Source of the DNA: Anaerotignum sp.
Lineage (GTDB): Bacteria > Bacillota > Clostridia > Lachnospirales > Anaerotignaceae
DNA: 6,420 nucleotides
Direction of reading: 5' to 3'
NCBI GenBank assembly: GCA_020024255.1
Contig: JAHHTX010000090.1
Coordinates: forward strand, 1 to 6,420
Shown here: positions 1 through 6,409 of the stretch, piece after piece
How the letters are laid out: each line of letters begins with the position of its first letter
Numbering within the stretch: position 1 is the first letter of the stretch
Program-made: the position numbers and the translations under genes
Notes under the pieces: model-generated
Seen by the model: only the letters and a program-made list of their open reading frames with translations
Told to the model about the DNA's origin: nothing
Database searches by the model: none

Positions 1-93
1 GTATATAGTAAAAAAATACAATTGATATGACAAAAAATATTTGAAATACAAATCAGTTATACAGAAGTAAGTGATGTAATCTTGTGGATTTTG

Positions 94-122
94 TTGCTTT
101 TATGAAAAAATGAGTGTATAAT
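94..122 (+). promoter_or_regulatory. Probable sigma-A promoter of the four-gene operon
   Basis: A perfect -10 box TATAAT lies at 117-122. A weak -35 candidate, TTGCTT, lies at 94-99 with the ideal 17-bp spacer. Transcription would start near 129 and give a leader of about 70 nt before the ATG at 198. The -35 matches only the TTG half of the consensus, so the promoter may be weak or need an activator; no operator or riboswitch fold is recognised in the leader. It is the only good promoter seen upstream of the gene cluster. Confidence 0.6.
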
Positions 123-177
123 ATCCATAATATAGAATGTAGAAATATCGGGGGAAATAGCAAAAAATAGAAGTGGT

Positions 178-186
178 GGAAAGGGG
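178..186 (+). promoter_or_regulatory. Ribosome binding site of the SLH/transglutaminase gene
   Basis: The purine run GGAAAGGGG ends 11 nt before the ATG at 198. It is less canonical and more distant than the sites of the three following genes, but it supports this start, which gives an intact signal peptide. The next in-frame ATG, codon 18, would remove the signal peptide. Confidence 0.5.
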
Positions 187-197
187 AAATCACGGCG

Positions 198-2159
198 ATG
201 AAAAAAAGATTTTATCAGAGTATTGCGTTTGGACTATCAACTGTGTTGATGTTGTCTAGTGTGATAGATGTTTTTGCAGCAGACGAGGTATCCTCTAAAA
301 CAGAATTTGCATATCTCTATATAGAAGATCAGTGCACTGCCGTTTCGGGGAGTCAAAATGTTTTGATGCAGCTCAAAGATGAAGCGGAATTACCCATTTC
401 TGCAAGGATGTACTATCATAGAGAAGGGGATACCAAAACAGAAACAGTGGATGCTGAAACAATTAGCGGACATGCCATCGTTTTTTGCATACCAAGTGGT
501 CAGGATGAGGGAACGTTTTTTTTAGATAAAGCGGAATTTACTACAGAAAATGAAACGTATGAAATTCCTTTCACAAAAGGGAAAACCAGCTATCAGGTTT
601 CTGAAAAGAATGAAACAGATGATGCCGTACTATATCATGCAGATGGACAGTATATTACGATGTCACCCATCAAGATTGTAGGAAGCAGAAATGCGGAAGA
701 AAGTGCTCTTTTGATTCAAAAAGCGGTCAAAAATATGCAAAACGACAGTAATGATAGCATAGAAGAAAAAACTTGTGAAACGAAAGATACAGAAACAAAT
801 AAAACGACAGAATCCCCAACAATCAAAGGAGATGCTGCTCATACAGGTGGCGAGCTGTTTTGGGATGTACAAAAAGAGAATTGGTTTTATCCTGCTGTAA
901 GCTATGTTATGAATAAAGGGTTGATGAGCGGGATTGCAAATGGGAATTTTGGTATATCGGAATCTGTAAATCGTGCACAGCTTTGCACGATATTATACCG
1001 TATGGAAGGTAGTCCTGCGGTAGATATTGTTTCAGGTTATGAGGATGTTCCTGCGGATGCATTTTATAGGAAAGCAGTGCTATGGGCAGCCAAAGAGGGA
1101 CTTTTGTTTCATCAGGATACGAATTCCCTCCGTCCTTTAGAAAATATAACAAAAGAAGAAGTGGTTTTTACCCTTTGTCAATATGCAAAAATGAAGGGTT
1201 TTTATACTCAAACCGATGAAATGCAGGAAATCAATTTTGCAGATGCAGACAAGATTACAGATTTTGCAAAAGAGTCTGTTTCTTGGGCAGCTTCCATAGG
1301 TTTGATACATGGAGATCAAAAAAAATTTCTGCATCCGCAAGAAAAAACAAGCCGTGTAGTTTGTGCATCTATGATTACAGGCTTTTGTGATAGGTATTTG
1401 CCAAATGCATATCCGAATATTTCTCTTTGTGCTACAGCAGATGAAATTTCCGTAAGTCCTTGCGATAAACAAACAGGAAATTTTACTATTACAGTTTCAG
1501 GTGTAAAGGCGAGTACAGATGTGGAAAAGGTGGACGTTGCTATTTGGTGTGATGCCAATGGAAATGACAAGCATATTTATCAGGCGCAAAAACAGAATGA
1601 CCAGTTTGTAATACATGCAGAACTGAAAAACCACAAATTTCATACTGGCACATACCATATTGCTGCATATGCTGTTTTAGCAAATGGTATCCGTGTCAAT
1701 GTAGGGACAGAAACAGTTTTTGTGGAAGGAAATGAAGCACAGCTTCGTATTCAAAAGCATATTAACGCAGTATATGCGCAGACAGGGAAGGATTTATATG
1801 CCTGTTATCAATGGGTTGTAAAGAATATAGCATATAAAAAAATGCCTATTCCAATACAACCACCTATAGGATATACAGAAGAACAGTGGAATGCAGTCCT
1901 TGCTTTTGAACAGCATAAGGGAAACTGCTTTAATTTTGCAGCTGCTTTTTGCGAGCTTGCCAAAGGTCTTGGCTATGATGCAAGATATGTAAAAGGGGAT
2001 ATACCACTGGCAAGAGGTGGTAGAGGGCCACATGGCTGGGTGGAAATTACACAAAATGGTGCAGTATATATTTGTGATCCTGATTTACAGTATGAAATCA
2101 AGGGACGCAATTTCTATATGCAGCCTGTTGGCAAAACAGTTATCAAATATTATCGGTAA
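198..2159 (+). CDS. Exported SLH-domain protein with GBS_Bsp-like repeat and transglutaminase-like domain
   Basis: A 653-residue surface protein. Residues 1-27 form a signal peptide (KKR, hydrophobic core, VFA cleavage site). Residues about 30-180 are an unrecognised, probably beta-rich region, followed by a Thr/Glu/Lys linker to about 215. Three SLH repeats follow at about 221-265, 281-325 and 347-392; they normally bind pyruvylated secondary cell wall polysaccharide and so hold a protein on the wall without a covalent bond. Residues about 429-510 resemble the GBS_Bsp-like repeat (VSGV, V.VAIWCD.NG, H....TYHI..YA). Residues about 520-645 are transglutaminase-like, with a probable catalytic triad C577 (GNCFNF), H612 (PHGW) and D627 (CDPD). 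Bacterial members of this superfamily may be proteases, amidases or cross-linking enzymes; the substrate cannot be read from sequence. It is the first gene of the operon, 10 bp before the MBOAT gene. The domain assignment is firm, the reaction is not. Confidence 0.88.
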   Translation: MKKRFYQSIAFGLSTVLMLSSVIDVFAADEVSSKTEFAYLYIEDQCTAVSGSQNVLMQLKDEAELPISARMYYHREGDTKTETVDAETISGHAIVFCIPSGQDEGTFFLDKAEFTTENETYEIPFTKGKTSYQVSEKNETDDAVLYHADGQYITMSPIKIVGSRNAEESALLIQKAVKNMQNDSNDSIEEKTCETKDTETNKTTESPTIKGDAAHTGGELFWDVQKENWFYPAVSYVMNKGLMSGIANGNFGISESVNRAQLCTILYRMEGSPAVDIVSGYEDVPADAFYRKAVLWAAKEGLLFHQDTNSLRPLENITKEEVVFTLCQYAKMKGFYTQTDEMQEINFADADKITDFAKESVSWAASIGLIHGDQKKFLHPQEKTSRVVCASMITGFCDRYLPNAYPNISLCATADEISVSPCDKQTGNFTITVSGVKASTDVEKVDVAIWCDANGNDKHIYQAQKQNDQFVIHAELKNHKFHTGTYHIAAYAVLANGIRVNVGTETVFVEGNEAQLRIQKHINAVYAQTGKDLYACYQWVVKNIAYKKMPIPIQPPIGYTEEQWNAVLAFEQHKGNCFNFAAAFCELAKGLGYDARYVKGDIPLARGGRGPHGWVEITQNGAVYICDPDLQYEIKGRNFYMQPVGKTVIKYYR

Positions 2160-2169
2160 GGAATAAATT

Positions 2170-3570
2170 ATGGTTTTTAGTTCACTGGTATTTCTATGTG
2201 TATTTCTGCCGGTAGTGCTTGCCCTTTATTATGCACTGCCGACGTTACGCATAAGAAACATATTATTGATTTTTGCAAGTCTTCTATTTTATGCCTATGG
2301 GGAACCGGTTTATGTATTGCTTATGCTTTTTAGCATTATCATAAACTATATATTAGGCAGACTCTTAAATACAGAGAAAAAAGGCAGGAAAAAAGTTATC
2401 CTTGCCCTTGCAGTCATAGGAAATATTGGACTGCTTGTGCTATTTAAGTATACAGGAATGTTGTTTACAACAATTGGAAATATAACAGGTTTGGAGCTTC
2501 CTGCTATAGAATTTGCATTGCCAATTGGTATTTCCTTTTTTACCTTTCAGGTATTGTCTTATGTCATTGATGTATATCGTGGAGAGGTAAAAGCACAAAA
2601 AAATCTCTTTGATGTTATGCTGTATATTTCCTTTTTTCCGCAGCTGATTGCGGGTCCCATTGTAAAATACCATGATATTCAGGAACAGATTCGGAATCGA
2701 AATGCAGATGGAAAGGAAATTGCAGAAGGATTGCGGCGTTTTATTGTAGGGCTATCCAAAAAGGTGTTGATTTCCAACACAATGGCATTGACAGCGGATA
2801 ATTTATTTTCTGCTGCACCTGGGGAAATCAATGCACTTTCTGCATGGCTGGCAGCCATTTCCTATATGTTGCAGATTTATTTTGATTTTAGTGGATATAG
2901 TGACATGGCAATTGGACTTGGGCATATGTTTGGTTTCCATTTTTTGGAAAATTTCCGCTATCCTTATATTTCCCAAGGAATACAGGAATTTTGGAGAAGA
3001 TGGCATATTTCTTTATCTACTTGGTTTAAGGAATACTTATATATTCCCCTTGGAGGTAATCGAAAAGGGAAATTCCGCACTTGCTGCAATAAAATGATTG
3101 TCTTTTTTTCCACAGGCTTATGGCATGGTGCAAACTGGACATTTGTTCTTTGGGGTATGTGGCATGGTGCTTTTCTGCTTCTGGAAGAAGCGGTTCCCAT
3201 GAAAAAAATGCCCAAAATTCTGTTGCATTTTTATACGCTGCTTGTTGTTTGTGTGGGATTTGTCATGTTTCGTGCAGATACCTTTTCCCAAGGAATATTT
3301 ATGATAGGAAAGATGTTTACAGGATGGACATGTACCCCATTACAAATGGTGGTTATGTTAGAACAACTGCATCCTGTTTTCCTGATAACACTTGTTTGTG
3401 CCATCATTGGCTCTACGCCCCTTGTATTGCATACAGCAAAAAGAGTTTTTTCATCTTTTGGCGGGCGTTTGGAATGGATGGGATATGGCGGCAGCATTCT
3501 TTTGTTGCTTCTTTGTATTTTACAGTTGTCTGAGGGAAGCTATAATCCCTTTATATACTTTCGGTTTTAG
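2170..3570 (+). CDS. MBOAT-family membrane O-acyltransferase (AlgI/PatA type)
   Basis: A polytopic membrane protein of 466 residues, the usual length for AlgI/PatA-type MBOAT enzymes. It starts with the family's typical MVFSSLVFL and has about ten hydrophobic segments. Family motifs in order are FPQLIAGPIVKY, DFSGYSDMAIGLG (D239-), FWRRWHISLS..F..Y.YIPLGGNR (W278, H279), and WHGANWTF..WG.WHG with H319 and H332, the positions of the essential MBOAT histidines. Such proteins take an acyl group, usually acetyl, from a cytoplasmic donor and pass it across the membrane to an extracytoplasmic partner. The next gene supplies an AlgJ/AlgX-type partner 14 bp downstream, so glycan O-acetylation is the likely job. 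The ribosome site AAGGA (2158-2162) overlaps the stop codon of the preceding gene, which suggests translational coupling. DltB is a relative, but no DltA, DltC or DltD is present. The symbol is left blank because algI and patA imply specific polymers. Confidence 0.93.
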   Translation: MVFSSLVFLCVFLPVVLALYYALPTLRIRNILLIFASLLFYAYGEPVYVLLMLFSIIINYILGRLLNTEKKGRKKVILALAVIGNIGLLVLFKYTGMLFTTIGNITGLELPAIEFALPIGISFFTFQVLSYVIDVYRGEVKAQKNLFDVMLYISFFPQLIAGPIVKYHDIQEQIRNRNADGKEIAEGLRRFIVGLSKKVLISNTMALTADNLFSAAPGEINALSAWLAAISYMLQIYFDFSGYSDMAIGLGHMFGFHFLENFRYPYISQGIQEFWRRWHISLSTWFKEYLYIPLGGNRKGKFRTCCNKMIVFFSTGLWHGANWTFVLWGMWHGAFLLLEEAVPMKKMPKILLHFYTLLVVCVGFVMFRADTFSQGIFMIGKMFTGWTCTPLQMVVMLEQLHPVFLITLVCAIIGSTPLVLHTAKRVFSSFGGRLEWMGYGGSILLLLLCILQLSEGSYNPFIYFRF

Positions 3571-3584
3571 GGGGTGTATGGAAA

Positions 3585-5000
3585 ATGAAAAATAAAAAAT
3601 ACATCCTGTTTATTCTGATTGTGTGGGTGATTTTGATTCTTCCTTTGGCAGGTATGACGTTCTGGCCAACCAATGAAACCACAGAGAACAAAGAACTTGC
3701 ACCTTTTCCCAAATTTGATAAAGAAAATCCCATAGGGCAGAAATATCTCTATGAATTGGGCACTTATTTTGAAGACCATTTTGCTTTTCGGCAACTTTTG
3801 GTTACAGCAAATGCACTGTTGCAAAGCAAGCTGCTGCAATCAAATGCAACAAATCAAGTGATTCCCGGAAGAAATGATTGGCTGTATTTTCATGGAACAT
3901 TGGAGGACTATCAAGGAAGAAATTTGTTTTCTGAGCGGGAACGCTTTGCTATACTGCACAATCTGCACTTAATACAAGATTATGTGGAGGCACAGGGAAG
4001 TCAATTTTTCCTTATGATTCCGCCAAACAAAGCCAGCTTGTATGGAGAAAATATGCCCTACTATATTAGAAAAGGAACAGACAGCAATTTAAAACGCCTA
4101 ACGGAAATGTTTCAGGAAGAAGGGATTTCGGATATAGGACTTTACGATAGATTTTCAAAGGAATCAGAAATTCTCTATTTTAAAAGGGATTCCCATTGGA
4201 CAACAAAAGGGGCACTTCTTGCATATAAAATGCTGATGGAACAAACAGGGCTTCCTTTTGAAACCTATGAAGATATTCCCTATGCCATGGAAGAAATACA
4301 CGAAGGGGATTTGGACAAAATGCTGTATCCGCTTGCTGTGGAAAAAGAGGCAGATGCTGTATATGAAAAAGAAGCGGATTTTGTTTATTGCAATGATGTG
4401 AAAAATAATATGGATGAATGGATTGAAACGGAGAATCCCAAAAAAGACAACAGTATTCTCATGTATCGAGATTCCTTTGGAGAGAGTCTGCTCCCTTTTG
4501 TTGCAAATGCCTTTGGAAAAGGGTATTTTACAAGGCTTGTGCCATATAATCTCTTGCAAGTGGAGCAGTATAGTCCTGATGTAGTGGTTATAGAAAAAGT
4601 GGAACGCAACTTAGATGATTTTATCACGGATATTCCTATTGTAGAGCCACCCCAAAGAGAAAATATTTTGGGTGCAAAAAGGGGAAAAGGCGGTACCATT
4701 GAGACAGAAAAAGCAGGTTCTTTTTTGAAAATTTCAGGAAAACTGGACGAAAGGGAAATACAGACGGATACCAAAATTTATGTTGCCCTAACCGATGAAG
4801 GAACAAAAACCACAAAGACCTACGAAACCTTTTATACAGCATCAGAAAACAAAGATGCTGGTGGATACCAGCTTTATTTAAGAGGAAGCAGTTTGCCGAC
4901 AGGAAAAATACATTGCGATGTTCTTGCAGCAGACGAAGAAAATACAAGAATTATTGCACAAAAAGATATAATGTGGGAAAATGAAGGAGGATACAAATGA
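3585..5000 (+). CDS. Membrane-anchored SGNH/DHHW O-acetyltransferase (AlgJ/AlgX-like)
   Basis: A 471-residue protein with an N-terminal signal anchor at about 5-27 and the rest predicted outside the membrane. It carries the AlgJ/AlgX/DHHW layout: a PGRNDWLYFHGTLEDY block (W99), a DSHW motif (D202, H204) followed by TTKGA, and a YRDSFGES block with the probable nucleophile S297. Asp-x-His before a later Ser is the triad order of AlgJ and AlgX. In that family the protein receives acetyl from the MBOAT partner and transfers it to hydroxyls of a secreted or wall polysaccharide. Residues about 350-471 lie beyond the catalytic part and look like a separate beta domain, in the place where AlgX has its carbohydrate-binding module. 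The start is supported by AGGGGGTG (3569-3576), 8 nt upstream and touching the MBOAT stop. The end overlaps the lipoprotein start by 4 bp. Acceptor and acyl group are not proven by sequence. Confidence 0.9.
   Translation: MKNKKYILFILIVWVILILPLAGMTFWPTNETTENKELAPFPKFDKENPIGQKYLYELGTYFEDHFAFRQLLVTANALLQSKLLQSNATNQVIPGRNDWLYFHGTLEDYQGRNLFSERERFAILHNLHLIQDYVEAQGSQFFLMIPPNKASLYGENMPYYIRKGTDSNLKRLTEMFQEEGISDIGLYDRFSKESEILYFKRDSHWTTKGALLAYKMLMEQTGLPFETYEDIPYAMEEIHEGDLDKMLYPLAVEKEADAVYEKEADFVYCNDVKNNMDEWIETENPKKDNSILMYRDSFGESLLPFVANAFGKGYFTRLVPYNLLQVEQYSPDVVVIEKVERNLDDFITDIPIVEPPQRENILGAKRGKGGTIETEKAGSFLKISGKLDEREIQTDTKIYVALTDEGTKTTKTYETFYTASENKDAGGYQLYLRGSSLPTGKIHCDVLAADEENTRIIAQKDIMWENEGGYK
4984..4990 (+). 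promoter_or_regulatory. Strong ribosome binding site inside the preceding gene
   Basis: AAGGAGG lies 6 nt before the ATG at 4997, inside the last codons of the acyltransferase gene. The start and the preceding stop share ATGA (4997-5000), a classic arrangement for translational coupling. It fixes the lipoprotein start, which gives a complete lipoprotein signal peptide. Confidence 0.85.
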
Positions 5001-5764
5001 AACAATTTAAAAAATTATGGAGTGTAGTGTTGGCAGCCAGCCTTTGTGCAGCACTAGCAGGCTGTGGACAGAACAATGAAACTTATCCTACCATTGGCAC
5101 AAAAGAAGAAGGTGCTTTTGATGTTTTGTTAAAAAATAATACGGGTAAGGATGTGACAGGGCTTTCTGTGAAAATGGACACAGAAGAAAACTACCCCGAA
5201 AATGTTCTGGCAAAAGATTTTGTTTTGAAAAATGAAGAAACAGCAGAATGGTTCTATTTGCCCAAGGAAACACAGGAAACAGCAGACAGCGAAACAGGCG
5301 TTATATTCAATCCCCTTTATCAGGTACAGATTACATTATCAGATGCTTCTGTTTATGAAATCAGTTCCTTTGGTTTTGAGGATATAGACAAAGAAGCGAC
5401 CCTTTGTTTGGAAGACGATATTCTTTTTATAGAGTACACAAGCAAAGAATCTGGTGAAACGGTCAACACAAAGGAACAGGAACGGGCAGCAAAAGAGCAG
5501 AAAGCAGAGGCAGAAAAGTTAGAGTCAGAGAAAGCTGCTGCTGAAAAAGCGGAAGCAGAGAAAGCAGCTGCTGAAAAGGCAGAAGCACAGAAAGCCATTG
5601 CTGAAAAAGCTACTGCTGAAAAGGCAAAATCCGAAAAGGCTCCTGTACAGCAGACCACTCCAGTACAACCGTCTGCATCAAAACAGACACCTACTGAGGA
5701 AATTCCGGTGCAAAGTACAGAAGGGTGTTTGACAGAAGGCGGCGGACCTGTTTTTAACGAATAA
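4997..5764 (+). CDS. Lipoprotein with beta domain, Ala/Glu/Lys coiled-coil stalk and Cys-containing tail
   Basis: A 255-residue predicted lipoprotein. The signal peptide ends in the lipobox LAGC, with C23 as the lipidated residue, so the mature protein sits on the outer face of the membrane. Residues about 30-150 look like a small beta-sandwich domain (FDVLLKNNTGKDVTGL, YQVQITLSD, DDILFIEYTS); I cannot name it. Residues about 158-213 are a charged, Ala-rich helix, probably coiled coil, with three 10-residue repeats of the form A(A/I)AEKA(E/T)A(E/Q)K at 180-209. Then comes a Pro/Thr/Gln-rich linker and the tail EGCLTEGGGPVFNE with a lone C244. Its position, translationally coupled to the acyltransferase gene, suggests an accessory or scaffold role in the same surface process, but no catalytic motif is visible and the function is unknown. 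Confidence 0.85.
   Translation: MKQFKKLWSVVLAASLCAALAGCGQNNETYPTIGTKEEGAFDVLLKNNTGKDVTGLSVKMDTEENYPENVLAKDFVLKNEETAEWFYLPKETQETADSETGVIFNPLYQVQITLSDASVYEISSFGFEDIDKEATLCLEDDILFIEYTSKESGETVNTKEQERAAKEQKAEAEKLESEKAAAEKAEAEKAAAEKAEAQKAIAEKATAEKAKSEKAPVQQTTPVQPSASKQTPTEEIPVQSTEGCLTEGGGPVFNE
5534..5623 (+). repeat. Three tandem 30-bp repeats encoding the Ala/Glu/Lys stalk
   Basis: Units at 5534-5563, 5564-5593 and 5594-5623 keep the reading frame and encode AAAEKAEAEK, AAAEKAEAQK and AIAEKATAEK. The first two are nearly identical in DNA and the third has diverged. Less regular units flank the block on both sides. Slippage or recombination here would change stalk length by ten residues without breaking the frame. 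Confidence 0.8.
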
Positions 5765-5802
5765 TATTGAGAATAGTATTTCTAATATATTTGCATTTTT
5801 GC

Positions 5803-5841
5803 ATAACTGCCAGAATCTTTTGAAAACTGGCAGTTATTTTT
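5803..5841 (+). terminator. Rho-independent terminator of the operon
   Basis: ATAACTGCCAG (5803-5813) and CTGGCAGTTAT (5827-5837) form a perfect 11-bp stem with a 13-nt loop. A short T run (5837-5841) and further AT-rich sequence follow. It lies 38 bp after the lipoprotein stop and faces the operon. There is no T run for the opposite strand, so it should act in one direction only. Confidence 0.88.
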
Positions 5842-5927
5842 ATATATCAGGTTGGCCGATAAAGTCGACAACCTTCAAAAAGACTCATTTCATTCAAGCC
5901 TTTTTTGAGTGACTACAGTCTGAAAGA
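5842..5927. other. Short non-coding stretch between terminator and IS3 remnant
   Basis: No coding sequence is supported here on either strand. The stretch contains an imperfect inverted repeat, AGGTTG (5849-5854) with CAACCT (5869-5874) and inner CGA/TCG, plus a weaker ACTCA/TGAGT pair (5883-5887, 5906-5910). These could be remnants of another element or ordinary flank; I do not recognise them. Confidence 0.4.
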
Positions 5928-5955
5928 TGAACTGCCCCAGTTTGTACGGACAGCA
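5928..5955 (-). repeat. Probable right terminal inverted repeat of the IS3-family remnant
   Basis: The + strand reads TGAACTGCCCCAGTTTGTAC and continues to GGACAGCA. A TGAACTGC-like start with a GGACA block further in is typical of IS3-family ends, and it lies 32 bp beyond the degenerate transposase stop, where the right end is expected. The matching left end is outside the window, so neither the pairing nor a target duplication can be confirmed. Confidence 0.55.
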
Positions 5956-5987
5956 CAAAAAGCGCCCCTAGTAGGTAATATGAAGTT

Positions 5988-6290
5988 TCAAACAGAGTGG
6001 TGCATCGTAAGCGGTGCCACTCCTGTTCTATACTGGATACGCTCATGGTTGTAGTAGCAATCTATCATATCTCTGTCTTGTCAAAGGTGGCTGCCTTGTG
6101 TCGGTAGATACATTCTGTTTTCAAAATCCTAAAGAAATTTTCTGCCATGGTGTTATCATAGCAGTTTCTACGCCTTGATATAGAGGGCGTAATCCTGTAT
6201 TGTTTAGTTAGCTCAAAATATGCTTGAGAGGTTTACTGAGTACCTTGGTCACTGTGGAGATGTAGTTCCGCAGTGACCTTCTTTGGTATA
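5988..6290 (-). pseudogene. Decayed C-terminal fragment of an IS3-family (IS150-like) transposase
   Basis: The reverse strand encodes the end of an IS3 OrfB catalytic domain. It reads KKVTAELHLHSDQGTQ, then an in-frame TAA (6233-6235) where a Tyr codon is expected, then TSQAYFELTKQYRITPS, RRRNCYDNTMAENFFRILK and TECIYRHKAATFDKTE. A one-base loss near 6070-6076 shifts the frame; the next frame continues DMIDCYYNHERIQYRTGVAP and ends at 5988-5990. The Asp of HSDQG (6248-6250) and the Glu of AENFF (6140-6142) are 36 codons apart, matching the D(35)E spacing of the family. The region between MID and YNHERIQ seems about three residues short. The N-terminal half, with the first catalytic Asp and OrfA, is missing at the junction with the IS200-like end. 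It cannot make an active enzyme. Confidence 0.88.
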
Positions 6291-6301
6291 ATCCAATAAA
6301 A

Positions 6302-6320
6302 CCCCTGACTATGCCAGGGG
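6302..6320. repeat. Subterminal hairpin of the IS200-like element
   Basis: CCCCTGACTATGCCAGGGG can fold on either strand. On the - strand the stem is CCCCTGGC with GTCAGGGG (one G-U pair) around a 3-nt loop, followed by TTTTATT, which looks like a terminator for leftward transcription. In IS200/IS605 elements such subterminal hairpins are the TnpA recognition sites for single-strand cleavage. Both roles are possible. Confidence 0.65.
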
Positions 6321-6344
6321 AATCGATGAGCTTCAGATTCAAGC

Positions 6345-6406
6345 AAAACCTCCTATGTTATAATCGTTTTGAGTCCGCCAAGACACAAGAAAACATAGGA
6401 GGTTTT
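6345..6406 (+). promoter_or_regulatory. Perfect 15-bp inverted repeat able to mask the tnpA ribosome binding site
   Basis: AAAACCTCCTATGTT (6345-6359) is the exact reverse complement of AACATAGGAGGTTTT (6392-6406), separated by 32 nt. The right arm contains the ribosome site AGGAGG (6397-6402), and the left arm supplies the anti-site CCTCCT (6349-6354). An RNA carrying both arms would hide the site and block translation from the ATG at 6410. Confidence 0.75.
6359..6364 (+). promoter_or_regulatory. -10 box of the presumed tnpA promoter
   Basis: TATAAT lies at 6359-6364, with no convincing -35 (GATTCA at 6336-6341 is the best with a 17-bp spacer). Transcription would begin near 6371, giving a leader of about 39 nt. 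It overlaps the last base of the left arm of the adjacent inverted repeat. Confidence 0.5.
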
Positions 6407-6409
6407 TAT

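Noticed and set aside
22..50. Second possible promoter (TTGATA at 22-27)
   Set aside because: The sequence 17 bp downstream is AATACA, not a usable -10 box, and a perfect TATAAT with better placement is present at 117-122.
129..197. Riboswitch or attenuator in the operon leader
   Set aside because: The leader is only about 70 nt; no stable stem, terminator or known riboswitch core could be found by eye.
3120..3533. 137-codon open frame on the + strand inside the MBOAT gene
   Set aside because: It lies fully inside a clearly recognisable MBOAT reading frame that contains the catalytic WHGA motifs, has no ribosome site of its own, and its protein has no family-like features.
2170..5000. D-alanylation (dlt) genes
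   Set aside because: The MBOAT and SGNH genes are of AlgI and AlgJ/AlgX type, and the carrier protein and ligase genes dltA and dltC are absent.
5534..5623. Regular 30-bp repeats considered as a CRISPR-like array
   Set aside because: There are no spacers between units, the units keep a reading frame within a lipoprotein gene, and no cas gene is nearby.
5353..5658. 101-codon - strand frame rich in Ala, Ser and Phe
   Set aside because: It is the mirror of the GAA/AAA/GCA repeats of the lipoprotein; its composition is fully explained by the opposite strand.
6302..6320. Hairpin as a second terminator of the four-gene operon
   Set aside because: It is some 460 bp beyond a better terminator, and its T run is on the - strand side, so it does not face the operon.
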